This document shows, piece after piece, positions 49,214-60,206 of a stretch of 64,000 nt of DNA. A program made the translations under genes and the position numbers. Source of the DNA: Pseudoxanthomonas sp. J35 (GTDB taxonomy: Bacteria > Pseudomonadota > Gammaproteobacteria > Xanthomonadales > Xanthomonadaceae); the NCBI RefSeq assembly GCF_000513995.1, contig NZ_AZVB01000009.1, forward strand, positions 62,001 to 126,000, given 5' to 3'. The notes under the pieces are model-generated. The model saw only the letters and a list, made by a program, of their open reading frames with translations. It made no database searches and had not been told where the DNA came from. Each line of letters begins with the position of its first letter. Within the stretch, counting starts at the first letter, position 1.

Positions 49214-49271
49214 GTGCAGTGCTCTCTGCTTGGGGTTGCGGCCAGTCTCCGCCCCTGCCCGGCGCCCCGCC

Positions 49272-49285
49272 TTGATCACAGTCAA
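49272..49285. promoter_or_regulatory. FNR/Anr-type binding site
   Basis: TTGAT-CACA-GTCAA departs from the TTGAT-N4-ATCAA consensus at one base, and it is embedded in the symmetric CCTTGA...TCAAGG. It lies between ompW (minus) and gap (plus). For ompW a site at -41.5 would give a leader of about 24 bases, the classic activating geometry. For gap the centre lies about 38 bp upstream of a TAGAAT box. Confidence 0.65.
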
Positions 49286-49313
49286 GGCGGAAGCCTCCGG
49301 CGGGCCCGGCTGC

Positions 49314-50384
<1,071 letters not shown>

Positions 50385-50405
50385 GCCTGGCGATGATTGC
50401 ATCGG

Positions 50406-50433
50406 AAAGGGCGCCTTCGGGCGCCCTTTTCTT
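50406..50433 (+). terminator. Rho-independent terminator of gap
   Basis: A 10-bp stem (AAAGGGCGCC with GGCGCCCTTT), a stable TTCG tetraloop and a TCTTTC tail lie 21 bases after the gap stop. Confidence 0.92.
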
Positions 50434-50531
50434 TCAACGGCCCGCTTACGGGAGCCGCGCCGGCTTGCGTTACCGTCGCGCATCGCCGACGCTGCCGGCG
50501 CCGCGCGATCGCCGATACCGACGGGGGACGG

Positions 50532-53309
50532 ATGGACGGACTGGTGGGGTTCCTGGTGCTCCTGGGCCTGGCATTGCTTGCCGCGCCCGTGCTGCTGGTG
50601 GTCGTGCTGGTCTCGCTGTCCTCGCTGAAGGCGCGGGTGGCCGGACTGGAGCGTGAACTTGCTGGGATGCGCGCGGCGGGCGGCGCCCGGACGCCGGAGT
50701 CCGCCGCCGCGGCGGCGCGCACCCCGGCGCCGCCACCGGCCGCGGCGTCCGGCGAGGCGCCGACGCTGGCCGAGCTGATGCGTCACCAGGCGGGTGCGGC
50801 ACAGCCCGCGCCGGCTCCCACGCCGGGCGCAGCGGCCGCGGAGCCTGCGCCCGCGCCCGCGGCCGGCGCGCGCGCCGCCGGGCCGGCTGCCGGAGCGGAC
50901 GCCGCCGCGGCAGCGCCGCCGCCGTTGCCGCCCACGGCGCCGCCGCGCCCGGCCACGCCCCGCGCCGCGCCGCCGGCGCCCGCGGAAAACCCGGTCCTGC
51001 GCGCGGTGCGGCGCTGGTTCACGGTGGGCAACGTGCCGGTGAAGATCGGCATGCTGGTGCTGCTGGCCGGCGTGGCCGCGCTGCTGAAGTACGCCAGCGA
51101 CCGTGGCCTGTTCACCCTGCCGCTGGAGCTGCGCCTGGCCGCCGTGGCCGCCGCCGCGCTGGCGGCGCTGGGCTTCGCCTGGCGGCGGCGCGAAAGCAAC
51201 CGCGTGTTCGCGCTGAGCCTGCAGGGCGGCGCCATCGGCGTGCTGCTGCTGACCGTGTACGCGGCCGCGCGGCTGTACGAGCTGCTGCCGCCAGCCGCCG
51301 CGTTCGCGCTGAGCGTGCTGCTGGTGGCCGGCATGGGGCTGCTGGCGGTGCTGCAGGACGCGAAGGCGCTGGCGGTGTTCGCGCTGCTGGCCGGCTTCCT
51401 CGCGCCGGTGTGGCTGTCCACCGGCGGCGGCAGCCACGTCGCGCTGTTCTCCTACTACGCGCTGCTCAACACGGCGATCGTGGCGATCGCCTGGTTCCGC
51501 TCGTGGCGCATCCTCAACCTGCTCGGCTTCGCCTTCACTTTCGGCATCGGCGCAGTGTGGGCGGCGGATCGCTACCACCCGGAGCTGTACGCCAGCACGC
51601 AGCCGTTCCTGGTGCTGTTCTTCCTGTTCTACCTGGCGGTGCCGGTGCTGTTCGCGCGGCGCCAGCCGGAAGGCCGCCGCGACCTGCTCGACGGCTGCCT
51701 GGTGTTCGGCACGCCGCTGGTGGCCTTCGCCATGCAGGCGGGGTTGCTGGACAGCATCCAGCCGGACGGCAGCCGCATGCCGCTGGCGCTGTGCGCGCTC
51801 GGCCTGGGCCTGCTCTACGCCGGCCTGGCGTGGGCGCTGCTGCGGCGTGGCGGCTACGCGGTGCTGGGCCAGTCGCACGCGATCCTCGCGGTGGGCTTCG
51901 CCACCCTGGCGGTGCCGCTGGCGCTGTCGGCGCGCGCCACCGCCAGCGTGTTCGCGCTGGAAGGCGCCGGCCTGGTGTGGCTGGGCCTGCGCCAGGGACG
52001 CGTGCTGCCGCAGTTCTCCGGCGCGGCGCTGCAGTTGCTGGCCGCCGGCGCGCTGGCGATCGGCGTGGCCGACCATGCCGGAGAAGACCTGCGCTTCCTT
52101 GCCAATCCCACCGCGATGGGCGCGCTGCTGATTGCCCTGGCCGGCTTCGCCAGCGCGCATGCCATGCGCGCGGCGGGCGAGACCGGGTACGCGCGGCTGT
52201 TCTACCTGTGGGGCCTGGCCTGGTGGTGCGGCAACGGCGTGCACGAGGTCGACCGTTTCGTGGCCCCGGACAGCCGCGGCGACGCGCTGCTGGCGTTCGC
52301 CGGACTCACTGCCTGGCTGGCGGCCGAAGCCTGGCGCCTGCGCCCGGCGCGCCTGCTGGCCTGGACCGTTGCCGCGGCGTTCGTGGCGATGCCGCTGCTG
52401 GCGCTGTGGCAGGACACGGACCACGTCCATCCTTTCGGCGGCAGCTGGGGTGCGGCGGCGTGGCTGGCGACGACGCTGCTGGCGCTGCGCGCGCTGTGGT
52501 GCCTGCGCGAGGAGGCCGGCGCGGCGGATGTCGCCCGCTTCGCCTGGTGGATGCTGTGGCCGCTCGCGCTGTCGCTGTGGCTGGACAGCGTCGCGGTCGG
52601 CGCCGGGCTGGCCCAGGGCTGGGCGCAGGCGACGTGCGCGCTGCCGTGGCTGGCGCTCCTGGCCGTGGCGCTGTGGCGCTGGGGCTGGCTGGCGTTCCCG
52701 CGCGAGGCGGAGGCCGGTGACGGGCTGCACGTGGTAGTGCTGGGCGCGGCCGTGGCCGTGGTCGCGGTGGGCTGGCTGCAGGCACTGGTCCTGCCGATGC
52801 CGTCCGCGCCGCTGCCGTGGCTGCCGCTGCTCAACCCGGCCGAGCTGGCGCAGCTGGTCGCGCTGGGCCTGGTGGGCGCCTGGCTGTGGTCGGAACATGC
52901 GCCGGCCGGCCTGGCCCGCTGGCGCAGCGGGATCCTTGCCCTGGGCGGCTTCCTGCTGGCCAGCGCCAGCACGCTGCGCACGGTGCACCACTGGGGTGGC
53001 CACCCCTGGGTCGAGGGCCTGCTGTCGACCAGCCTGGCGCAGACCAGCCTCACCGTGGTCTGGAGCGTGCTCGGGGTGATCGGCTGGATCGCCGGTTCGC
53101 GCCGCGGCCGGCGCGGCCTGTGGCTGGCCGGTGCGTTGCTGATGGGCGTGGTCCTGGCCAAGCTGCTGCTGGTCGACCGCCAGCACCTGGGCGGGATGCT
53201 GGGCATCGTCTCGTTCATCGCCTACGGCGTGCTGTGCACTATCGTCGGTTACCTGGCGCCGGCCCCGCCGCGCCCCGCGCAGGCTGCAGAGGGAGAAGCG
53301 AACGCATGA
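50532..53309 (+). CDS. DUF2339 polytopic membrane protein
   Basis: A very hydrophobic 925-residue protein with an N-terminal helix (about 5-28), a long Ala/Pro-rich linker (about 50-155) and roughly 20 or more membrane segments to the end. GNVPVKIGMLVLLAGVAALLKYA near residue 175 is the typical start of the DUF2339 core (key residues V-P-V-K-I-G-x-L). Function is unknown. The start is the ATG of MDGLVGFLVL with GGGGGA upstream. It is coupled to the next gene by an ATGA overlap, and DUF2339-DUF3999 pairs are common in related bacteria. Confidence 0.88.
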   Translation: MDGLVGFLVLLGLALLAAPVLLVVVLVSLSSLKARVAGLERELAGMRAAGGARTPESAAAAARTPAPPPAAASGEAPTLAELMRHQAGAAQPAPAPTPGAAAAEPAPAPAAGARAAGPAAGADAAAAAPPPLPPTAPPRPATPRAAPPAPAENPVLRAVRRWFTVGNVPVKIGMLVLLAGVAALLKYASDRGLFTLPLELRLAAVAAAALAALGFAWRRRESNRVFALSLQGGAIGVLLLTVYAAARLYELLPPAAAFALSVLLVAGMGLLAVLQDAKALAVFALLAGFLAPVWLSTGGGSHVALFSYYALLNTAIVAIAWFRSWRILNLLGFAFTFGIGAVWAADRYHPELYASTQPFLVLFFLFYLAVPVLFARRQPEGRRDLLDGCLVFGTPLVAFAMQAGLLDSIQPDGSRMPLALCALGLGLLYAGLAWALLRRGGYAVLGQSHAILAVGFATLAVPLALSARATASVFALEGAGLVWLGLRQGRVLPQFSGAALQLLAAGALAIGVADHAGEDLRFLANPTAMGALLIALAGFASAHAMRAAGETGYARLFYLWGLAWWCGNGVHEVDRFVAPDSRGDALLAFAGLTAWLAAEAWRLRPARLLAWTVAAAFVAMPLLALWQDTDHVHPFGGSWGAAAWLATTLLALRALWCLREEAGAADVARFAWWMLWPLALSLWLDSVAVGAGLAQGWAQATCALPWLALLAVALWRWGWLAFPREAEAGDGLHVVVLGAAVAVVAVGWLQALVLPMPSAPLPWLPLLNPAELAQLVALGLVGAWLWSEHAPAGLARWRSGILALGGFLLASASTLRTVHHWGGHPWVEGLLSTSLAQTSLTVVWSVLGVIGWIAGSRRGRRGLWLAGALLMGVVLAKLLLVDRQHLGGMLGIVSFIAYGVLCTIVGYLAPAPPRPAQAAEGEANA

Positions 53310-54691
53310 CCGCAACCAGGGCCATCGCACGGGGCGCGCTCGCGCTGTTCGCGCTGCTGCCGCTGCTCGCCGCCGCCGGTGAGCGCGGGCAGTACGCACG
53401 GCAATGGCCGCTGGCGCTGGGCCAGGAGGAAAGCGGCGCCTACCGCGTGGTGCTGGACGAGGCGGTCTACCGCAGCACCATCGACCCGGCGCTGGGCGAC
53501 CTGGAGGTGTTCAACGCCGCCGGCCGGCCGCTGCCGGCCGCGCTGCTGTCGCCGGAACAGCCGCTGGCGCAGGCGCCGCGCACGCTGGTCCTGCCGTGGT
53601 TCCCGCTGCCGGCGCAGGACCCCGCCGTCGGCGGCGGCGACCTGCGCCTGGTGGCCGAACGCGACGGCGAGGGCGGCATCGTCCGCATCGAGGCCGGGGT
53701 GGTCGCGCGCGACGGCGAAGCGCATGCGCCCGGGCAGTGGCTGGTCGATGCCAGCCGCCTGCGCGAACCGGTGCGCGCGCTGCTGCTGGAATGGGAACAG
53801 CCACAACAGTCGCTGCAGGCGCGCTACCGCGTCGAAGGCAGCAACGACCTGCGCCAGTGGCGCACGCTCAACGGCGGCACCACCCTGCTGGACCTGGAAC
53901 GCGGCGGCGAACGCCTGCGCCAGGGCCGCATCACCCTGGACCGCCAGGCGCGCTACCTGCGCCTGCTGCCGGTGGGCCCGGGACCGGTGCCGGTGCTGAC
54001 CGGGGTGGTCGCCGAGCTGTCCCCGCCGCCGCCGGAGACCCGCTAGGAATGGCTGGAGATCCGCGGCAAACGGCGCAGCGAAGGCGGCCAGGAGCACTTC
54101 GATTTCGTCCTGCCCGGGCGCTTCCCGATGGAGCGTGCCGACGTGCGCCTGCCGGGCAACAACGCCGTGCAGTGGAGCCTGTACAGCCGCGAGCGCGACG
54201 ACGGTTCGTGGCTGTGGCGCGCCGGGCCGTGGATGGCGTTCCAGGTCGGCGGCGCGGAAGGCGCCAGCCAGTCCGAGCCGAAGCCGCTGCCGCGGGCGGT
54301 GCGCGACCGCCACTGGCGGCTGTCGCCGGGCACGCCGGTCGGCGATGCCGAGCCGGTGCTGCGCCTGGGCTACCGGCCCGAGGTGCTGGTGTTCCTGGCG
54401 CAGGGCGAGCCGCCGTTCGCGGTGGCCGCCGGCAGCGCGAACGCACGACGCACCGAGGCCCCGATCCCCGGCCTGCTCGAGGCGCTGCGCAGGCAGCGCG
54501 GCGCCGGCTGGCAGCCCGCGCCGGCCTACCTGGCCGAGACCCCGGAGGAACTGGCTGGCGACAGCGCGCTGCGCCGGCAGCGGCAGGTCGACTGGAAATC
54601 GCTGCTGCTGTGGGGCCTGCTGGTCGCCGGCGCGGTGCTGGTGGCCACGCTCGGCCTGAGCCTGCTGCGCCGCCCGCCCGCCCAGGGCTGA
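53306..54691 (+). pseudogene. DUF3999 protein gene interrupted by an in-frame TAG
   Basis: The frame begins with a signal peptide (MTATRAIARG, then a hydrophobic run ending LLAAAG). It continues through the DUF3999 body until TAG at 54044-54046, after 246 codons. The same frame stays open from the next codon (EWLEIRGKRR) through VLPGRFPMERADVRLPG to a C-terminal membrane helix (WGLLVAGAVLVATLGLSLL) and a normal stop, about 461 codons in all. The two halves together have the size and layout of one DUF3999 protein. A single base change from CAG or TGG would explain it. A sequencing error or stop-codon readthrough is not excluded. An ATG at 54128 could start a separate C-terminal fragment. Confidence 0.8.
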
Positions 54692-54697
54692 GCCGGT

Positions 54698-54727
54698 TTG
54701 CGCATCGCGGCGCGGGGGCGGGACAAT
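54698..54727 (+). promoter_or_regulatory. Promoter of pgk
   Basis: TTGCGC, an 18-bp spacer and GACAAT lie about 97 bases before the pgk ATG. The -35 and spacing are the same as at rpmE2. Confidence 0.55.
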
Positions 54728-54823
54728 GCCGCTCCCCGGCGCGCCTGCTGCCGCCGTTCGTGGCCGCGTTGCAGCGGCCGCGCCGCCACCCCGAACACTC
54801 CCCACCCAGCGAGAGCCCGAACG

Positions 54824-56014
54824 ATGACGATCCTGCGGATGACCGACCTCGACCTTGCCGGCAAGCGCGTGCTGATCCGGCAGGACCTCAACGTGCCGAT
54901 CGAACACGTTGACGGACAGCCGGGCCGCATCACCTCCGAGCAGCGCATCACCGCCTCGGTGCCGACCCTGAAGCTGGCCCTGGAGAAGGGCGCGGCGGTG
55001 ATGGTCACCTCGCACCTGGGTCGCCCGAAGGAAGGCCAGTGGAGCGAGGCCGACTCGCTGGCGCCGGTGGCCGCGCGCCTGTCCGAGCTGCTGGGCGTCG
55101 AGGTGCCGCTGGTGAAGGACTGGGTCGACGGCGTCGACGTCAAGCCGGGCCAGATCGTGCTGCTGGAGAACTGCCGCATGAACGTCGGCGAGGGCAAGGA
55201 CGACGAGGCGCTGGCGAGGAAGTACGCCGCGCTGTGCGACGTGTTCGTGATGGACGCCTTCGGCACCGCGCACCGCGCCCAGGCCTCGACCCACGGCGTG
55301 ATCCGTTTCGCCCCGGTCGCTGCCGGCGGCCCGCTGCTGATGGCCGAACTGGACGCGCTGGACAAGGCGCTGGCCAAGCCGGCGCGCCCGCTGCTGGCCA
55401 TCGTCGCCGGCAGCAAGGTCTCGACCAAGCTGGAACTGCTCAGCAACCTGGTCGGCAAGGTCGACCAGCTGATCGTCGGCGGCGGCATCGCCAACACCTT
55501 CATCGCCGCGGCCGGTTATCCGGTGGGCAAGTCGCTGTACGAGGCCGACCTGATCGAGACCGCGAAGAAGATCGACGCCGACGCCAGGGCGCGCGGCGTG
55601 CAGATCCCGCTGCCGGTCGACGTGGTGGTGGCGCCGGCGTTCGCCGCCGACGCCCCGGCCACGGTCAAGCCGGTCGACCAGGTGGGCGCCGACGACATGA
55701 TCCTCGACATCGGCCCGCAGACCGCGGCGCAGTACGCAGGACTGATCAAGGCCGCCGGCACCGTGGTGTGGAACGGCCCGGTCGGCGTGTTCGAGTTCGA
55801 CGCCTTCGGCAAGGGCACCGAGACCCTGGCCCGTGCCATCGCCGAATCGAAGGCGTTCTCGATCGCCGGCGGCGGCGACACCCTGGCCGCGGTCGACAAG
55901 TACGGCATTGCCGACGACGTCAGCTACATCTCCACCGGCGGCGGCGCCTTCCTCGAGTTCCTCGAGGGCAAGACCCTGCCGGCGGTGGCGGCGCTGGACG
56001 CACGCGGCGCGTAA
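54824..56014 (+). CDS. pgk: Phosphoglycerate kinase
   Basis: Transfers phosphate from 1,3-bisphosphoglycerate to ADP in glycolysis. The 396 residues compare with 387 in E. coli. Visible are [36 protein letters not shown] (normally LENvRF), [11 protein letters not shown], the substrate/nucleotide-binding [23 protein letters not shown] and the closing [11 protein letters not shown] with [13 protein letters not shown]. The start is the ATG of [10 protein letters not shown]; another in-frame ATG lies 15 bases on. It follows the DUF2339/DUF3999 pair, which separates it from gap. Confidence 0.97.
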   Translation: MTILRMTDLDLAGKRVLIRQDLNVPIEHVDGQPGRITSEQRITASVPTLKLALEKGAAVMVTSHLGRPKEGQWSEADSLAPVAARLSELLGVEVPLVKDWVDGVDVKPGQIVLLENCRMNVGEGKDDEALARKYAALCDVFVMDAFGTAHRAQASTHGVIRFAPVAAGGPLLMAELDALDKALAKPARPLLAIVAGSKVSTKLELLSNLVGKVDQLIVGGGIANTFIAAAGYPVGKSLYEADLIETAKKIDADARARGVQIPLPVDVVVAPAFAADAPATVKPVDQVGADDMILDIGPQTAAQYAGLIKAAGTVVWNGPVGVFEFDAFGKGTETLARAIAESKAFSIAGGGDTLAAVDKYGIADDVSYISTGGGAFLEFLEGKTLPAVAALDARGA

Positions 56015-56021
56015 GACGGCG

Positions 56022-56049
56022 CGACCGGGCCCGCCACCGGGTCCGGTCG
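56022..56049 (+). terminator. Hairpin after pgk
   Basis: A 12-bp stem (CGACCGGGCCCG with CGGGTCCGGTCG, one wobble) and a four-base loop lie just after pgk. There is no T tract, so intrinsic termination is uncertain. Confidence 0.5.
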
Positions 56050-56137
56050 TCAGCGCAGGCAATGGAAGCGGGGCCGTGCCCCGGGCGGGAGGCCCGCCGC
56101 GCTGGGCGATACGCGCCGGCGGCGGGCCGACCGCGGC

Positions 56138-56569
56138 TCAGCGATGGAAGTCGCCGGCCGCCTCGGGCTGGTAGCGCACCGACTTCACGCGCAGCTTCAG
56201 GCGACGGCCGCCCGGTGCGTCCCAGTCGATCTGCTGGCCGACCGACAGGCCGAGCAGGGCGCTGCCGACCGGCGCCAGCACCGACACCCGGCCGCGTTCG
56301 ACGTCGGCCTCGTTCGGGTACACCAGGGTCAGCATGTGGGTCTCGCCGCTGGCCATGTCCTCGCATTCGACCTGCGAATGCATGGTGACCACGTCGGCGG
56401 GGATCTGTTCCGGCGGCAGCACTTCCGCGCGGTTGAGCTCGTCCATCAGCGCGATCGCGGCCGGATGGCGGCTCAGCACCGGGGAATCGAGCAGGGCCTC
56501 GAGCCGCGCCAGGTCGCGACTGGAAATGATCAGGGAAGGCGGCAGGCCGCTGGCGGGAACGTTGGTCAT
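56138..56569 (-). CDS. rnk: Nucleoside diphosphate kinase regulator Rnk
   Basis: A GreA/GreB-like protein of 143 residues that can bind RNA polymerase; in E. coli it lacks the long coiled coil of GreA and does not stimulate cleavage. The N-terminal helical part (LIISSRDLARLEALLDSP) is followed by the GreA/B C-terminal domain (VTMHSQVECEDMASGE, LTLVYPNEAD, VLAPVGSALLGLSVGQQIDW). The last block is a hallmark of the domain. The start is the ATG of MTNVPASGLP after GAGGAG. Gene order gives no hint of an operon. Confidence 0.92.
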   Translation of the reverse strand: MTNVPASGLPPSLIISSRDLARLEALLDSPVLSRHPAAIALMDELNRAEVLPPEQIPADVVTMHSQVECEDMASGETHMLTLVYPNEADVERGRVSVLAPVGSALLGLSVGQQIDWDAPGGRRLKLRVKSVRYQPEAAGDFHR

Positions 56570-56710
56570 GGATACTCCTCGTTGCAATGCGCGGCAGGCG
56601 CGCACGTATGAAGAAAAGGCGGCGCGTTTCCGCACCGCCCGGGGTCATCTGGTTGTCGGGCTAAGCTAGCCCGGAAGCGGCGCGGATTCAACCGCGCGCG
56701 CGGGCCGCAT

Positions 56711-57679
56711 TCAGGCCCAGTCGCTACGCGGCGGGGGCGCCGCCGGAACCACGCTGCGCGGCGTCGGGGGCTCCTCCACCGGCGACAGCAGGCCCGGCGG
56801 CAGGTCGCGGAACACCTGCGCCAGCCGCTCCAGGAAGCCGGCCATCGCCGAGCTGCGGCGCCAGGCCATCGCGATGCTGCGGCTGGGGTGGGAGTCGGAG
56901 AAGCTCAGCAGGTGGATGTTGTCCGAACGCGCCACCGGCGGCTTCACCGCCAGGGTCGGCAGCAGGGTCACGCCGACGTTGGCGGCGACCATCTGCCGCA
57001 GCGTCTCCAGGCTGGTGGCGCGGAATTCGGTCTTCTCCAGCGCGCCGGACAGCCTGCACACGTCCAGCGCCTGTTCGCGCAGGCAGTGGCCATCCTCGAG
57101 CAGCAGCAGGCGCTGTTCGCCCAGCTCGTCGAGGGTCAGGGTCCGGCGCTTCGACAGCGGGTGGGTTTCCGGCACCGCGAGCACGAAGGGTTCTTCGAAC
57201 AGGAATTCGGTGTGCAGCTGTTCGTCGTGCACCGGCAGGGCCAGGATCGCCGCGTCCAGCTTGCCCTCGCGCAGGCGCGCGAACAGCTCGTCGCTCTTCT
57301 CCTCGACCAGCAGCAGCTCCAGCTGCGGGAAGCGCGCGCGCACGCGCGGCACCACGTGCGGCAGCAGGTACGGCGCCAGCGTCGGGAAGATGCCCAGGCG
57401 CACCGCACCGGCCTCGGGATCCTGGCTGCGGCGCGCGGCCTCCTTCATCTGCTCGACCTCGGCCACGATCCGGCGCGCGCGCTCGGCGGCCTCGCGGCCG
57501 GCTGGGGTCAGCATCACCTTGCGCGGGGCACGCTCCACCAGCGGCACGCCCAGTTCGTCTTCCAGTTTGCGGATCTGGGTGGAGAGGGTGGGCTGGCTGA
57601 CGTAGCAGGCCGCGGCGGCCCGGCCGAAGTGCTTGTGGTCGGCCAGGGCCACCAGGTATTTGAGGTCGCGCAGGTTCAT
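56711..57679 (-). CDS. oxyR: Hydrogen-peroxide-inducible regulator OxyR
   Basis: A LysR-type regulator activated when peroxide joins Cys199 and Cys208. The 322 residues show the N-terminal winged helix (MNLRDLKYLVALADHKHFGRA, with SQPTLSTQIRKLE as recognition helix) and the sensing domain. Both redox cysteines are at the E. coli positions, in GHCLREQALDVC. A proline-rich C-terminal tail (about 300-322) extends the protein. The start is the ATG at 57679, 62 bases after the ahpF stop. The order ahpC-ahpF-oxyR on one strand is the one known from Xanthomonas, so OxyR can raise its own level along with the peroxidase. Confidence 0.97.
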   Translation of the reverse strand: MNLRDLKYLVALADHKHFGRAAAACYVSQPTLSTQIRKLEDELGVPLVERAPRKVMLTPAGREAAERARRIVAEVEQMKEAARRSQDPEAGAVRLGIFPTLAPYLLPHVVPRVRARFPQLELLLVEEKSDELFARLREGKLDAAILALPVHDEQLHTEFLFEEPFVLAVPETHPLSKRRTLTLDELGEQRLLLLEDGHCLREQALDVCRLSGALEKTEFRATSLETLRQMVAANVGVTLLPTLAVKPPVARSDNIHLLSFSDSHPSRSIAMAWRRSSAMAGFLERLAQVFRDLPPGLLSPVEEPPTPRSVVPAAPPPRSDWA

Positions 57680-57741
57680 TGCAGCATCCCTCCCGTTTCC
57701 GGACTGTAGCACCGGGCGGGCGCGGGGCCCGCCGCGGTGCG

Positions 57742-59340
57742 TCAGATCGCCGTTTCGACCTCGACCGGCACCGTTTCCCTGGGCGCCGAGGTGCGGACCA
57801 GGTGGTCGAACGCCGCCAGCGAAGCCTTGGCGCCTTCGCCCATGGCGATGACGATCTGCTTGTACGGCACGGTGGTGCAGTCGCCGGCGGCGAACACGCC
57901 CGGCACCGAGGTCTGGCCGCGCTCGTCGACCACGATCTCGCCGCGCGGACTCAGTTCCACCGTGCCCTTGAGCCATTCGGTATTGGGCAGCAGGCCGATC
58001 TGCACGAACACGCCTTCCAGGTCGACCCGGTGGCTGTCGCCGCCGACGCGGTCCTTGTAGACCAGGCCCACGACCTTCTGCCCGTCACCCAGCACCTCGG
58101 TGGTCTGCGCGCTGGTGATGATGGTGACGTTGGGCAGGCTGCGCAGCTTGCGCTGCAGGACCTCGTCGGCGCGCAGCTTCGAATCGAACTCGACCAGGGT
58201 GACGTGGGAAACAATGCCGGCCAGGTCGATCGCCGCCTCCACGCCGGAGTTGCCGCCGCCGATCACCGCCACGCGCTTGCCCTTGAACAGCGGGCCGTCG
58301 CAGTGCGGGCAGTAGGCCACGCCCTTGTTGCGGTACTCGTCCTCGCCGGGCACGTTCATCTGCCGCCAGCGCGCGCCGGTGGACAGGATCACGGTCTTGG
58401 ACTTCAGCGAGGCGCCGTTGGCCAGCTTCACTTCGACCAGGCCGTCGGCGCCGGCCGGGACCAGGGCCTGCGCGCGCTGCAGGTTCATCACGTCGACCTC
58501 GTACTCACGCACGTGCTGCTCCAGCGCCGCGGCCAGCTTCGGGCCTTCGGTGTGCGGCACCGAGATGAAGTTCTCGATCGCCATGGTGTCCAGCACCTGG
58601 CCGCCGAAGCGCTCGGCCGCCACGCCGGTGCGGATGCCCTTGCGCGCGGCGTAGATCGCCGCCGCAGCGCCGGCCGGGCCGCCGCCGACCACCAGCACGT
58701 CGAACGCGGCCTTCTGCGCGATCTTCGCCGCCTCGCGCGCTTCGGCGCCGGTGTCGAGCCTGGCGACGATCTCCTCCAGGCCCATGCGGCCGTAGGCGAA
58801 CAGCTCGCCGTTGAGGAACACCGCCGGCACCGACATCACCTGGCGCGACTCGACCTCGTCCTGGAACAGGGCGCCGTCGATGGCCACGTGCCTGATGTTG
58901 GGGTTGAGCACCGCCATCAGGTTCAGCGCCTGGACCACGTCCGGGCAGTTCTGGCAGGACAGCGAGAAATAGGTTTCGAAGCGGAACTCGCCTTGCAGCG
59001 ACTTCACCTGCTCGATGACGTCGGCCGCGGCCTTGGACGGGTGTCCACCCACCTGCAGCAGCGCCAGCACCAGCGAGGTGAACTCGTGGCCCATCGGCAG
59101 GCCGGCGAAGCGCAGGCTGATGTCCTGGCCGGGGCTGGTGATGGCGAAGGACGGCTTGCGCTCGGCGTCGTGGCGGCGCACCTCCAGGCTCACCTGCGGC
59201 GACAGGCCTTCGATGTCGTTGAGCAGCTCCAGCATCCCGGCCGAGGCATCGCTGTCGTCGAGCGAGGCGACCAGGTGGACCGGACGGGTCAGGCGCTCCA
59301 GGTAGGCCTGCAGTTGGGTCTTGAGGGCTTCATCCAACAT
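57742..59340 (-). CDS. ahpF: Alkyl hydroperoxide reductase subunit F (AhpF)
   Basis: An FAD flavoprotein that passes electrons from NADH to AhpC. The 532 residues have an N-terminal pair of thioredoxin-like folds with the redox site SCQNCPD (Cys129 and Cys132), then a thioredoxin-reductase-like part with FAD motif [12 protein letters not shown], redox site CPHCDG (about 346-349), NADH motif [12 protein letters not shown] and the final [13 protein letters not shown]. The start is the ATG of [10 protein letters not shown], with GGAG upstream. The 241-bp gap from ahpC contains several hairpins that may lower its expression relative to ahpC. Confidence 0.97.
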   Translation of the reverse strand: MLDEALKTQLQAYLERLTRPVHLVASLDDSDASAGMLELLNDIEGLSPQVSLEVRRHDAERKPSFAITSPGQDISLRFAGLPMGHEFTSLVLALLQVGGHPSKAAADVIEQVKSLQGEFRFETYFSLSCQNCPDVVQALNLMAVLNPNIRHVAIDGALFQDEVESRQVMSVPAVFLNGELFAYGRMGLEEIVARLDTGAEAREAAKIAQKAAFDVLVVGGGPAGAAAAIYAARKGIRTGVAAERFGGQVLDTMAIENFISVPHTEGPKLAAALEQHVREYEVDVMNLQRAQALVPAGADGLVEVKLANGASLKSKTVILSTGARWRQMNVPGEDEYRNKGVAYCPHCDGPLFKGKRVAVIGGGNSGVEAAIDLAGIVSHVTLVEFDSKLRADEVLQRKLRSLPNVTIITSAQTTEVLGDGQKVVGLVYKDRVGGDSHRVDLEGVFVQIGLLPNTEWLKGTVELSPRGEIVVDERGQTSVPGVFAAGDCTTVPYKQIVIAMGEGAKASLAAFDHLVRTSAPRETVPVEVETAI

Positions 59341-59515
59341 CGATCGACTCCGAAGGGAGAAAAAGGGGGCAGGGCGGGCGTCGGGCAAACGCTCCGCGGG
59401 GCGGACCTGCGTTGCAGGCCACCGGGAATGCGGGGAAGTGGACCGGAACCCACGCCGGCCTGCGTGGCGCGCCGCGCGGCAGCGGTGGCTGCGTGGGAGC
59501 GAGGGCTCCGGTCCA

Positions 59516-59571
59516 CTCCCTCGTCGATGTACCGACGAAGGAGGGATGCCGCTCCCGGCAGGCGGGAGCGG
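59516..59571 (-). terminator. Hairpins between ahpC and ahpF, possible attenuator
   Basis: On the minus strand, a 9-bp stem CCGCTCCCG with CGGGAGCGG (59549-59571) lies just after the ahpC stop, followed by a second stem using CGTCG with CGACG (about 59516-59545). Neither has a T tract, so partial termination or RNA processing is likelier than a full stop. Confidence 0.5.
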
Positions 59572-59581
59572 CGGGTACCGC

Positions 59582-60145
59582 TTAGATCTTGCCGACCAGG
59601 TCCAGCGACGGCGCGATGGTCTTGGCGCCTTCCTTCCACTTGGCCGGGCAGACCTGGCCCGGGTTGGCGGCGACGAACTGGGCAGCCTTCAGCTTGCGCA
59701 GGGTCTCCGAGACGTCGCGGGCGATCGCGTTGTCGTGGATTTCCAGGGTCTTGATCACGCCTTCCGGGTTGATGATGAAGGTGCCGCGCAGGGCCAGGCC
59801 TTCTTCCTCGATGTGCACGCCGAAGGCGCGGGTCAGCTGGTGGGTCGGGTCGCCGACCAGCGGGAACTGGGCCTTGCCCACCGCCGGGGAGGTCTCGTGC
59901 CACACCTTGTGCGAGAAGTGGGTGTCGGTGGTCACGACGTAGACCTCGGCGCCGGCCTTCTGGAACTCGGCATAGTGCTCGGCGGCGTCCTCGACCTCGG
60001 TCGGGCAGTTGAAGGTGAAGGCGGCCGGCATGAAGATCAGGACCGACCACTTGCCCTTCAGGCTGGCGTCGGTGACTTCGATGAACTCGCCATTCTGGAA
60101 GGCGGTGGCCTTGAACGGCTTGACCGTGGTGTTGATCAGGGACAT
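59582..60145 (-). CDS. ahpC: Alkyl hydroperoxide reductase subunit C (AhpC peroxiredoxin)
   Basis: A two-cysteine peroxiredoxin that reduces peroxides and is recycled by AhpF. The 187 residues are full length. The peroxidatic Cys47 lies in FTFNCPTE and the resolving Cys166 in [10 protein letters not shown], both at the E. coli positions, and [12 protein letters not shown] and the C-terminal [10 protein letters not shown] are conserved. The start is the ATG of [10 protein letters not shown]. An OxyR-like site 72-108 bases upstream should induce it. It is the first gene of the ahpC-ahpF-oxyR series. Confidence 0.98.
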   Translation of the reverse strand: MSLINTTVKPFKATAFQNGEFIEVTDASLKGKWSVLIFMPAAFTFNCPTEVEDAAEHYAEFQKAGAEVYVVTTDTHFSHKVWHETSPAVGKAQFPLVGDPTHQLTRAFGVHIEEEGLALRGTFIINPEGVIKTLEIHDNAIARDVSETLRKLKAAQFVAANPGQVCPAKWKEGAKTIAPSLDLVGKI

Positions 60146-60206
60146 TCGATGGTTCCTCTGAGGGGTGGGTGAAACTTGGTGATCGCCATCCTAGGGTGGT
60201 TCGATA

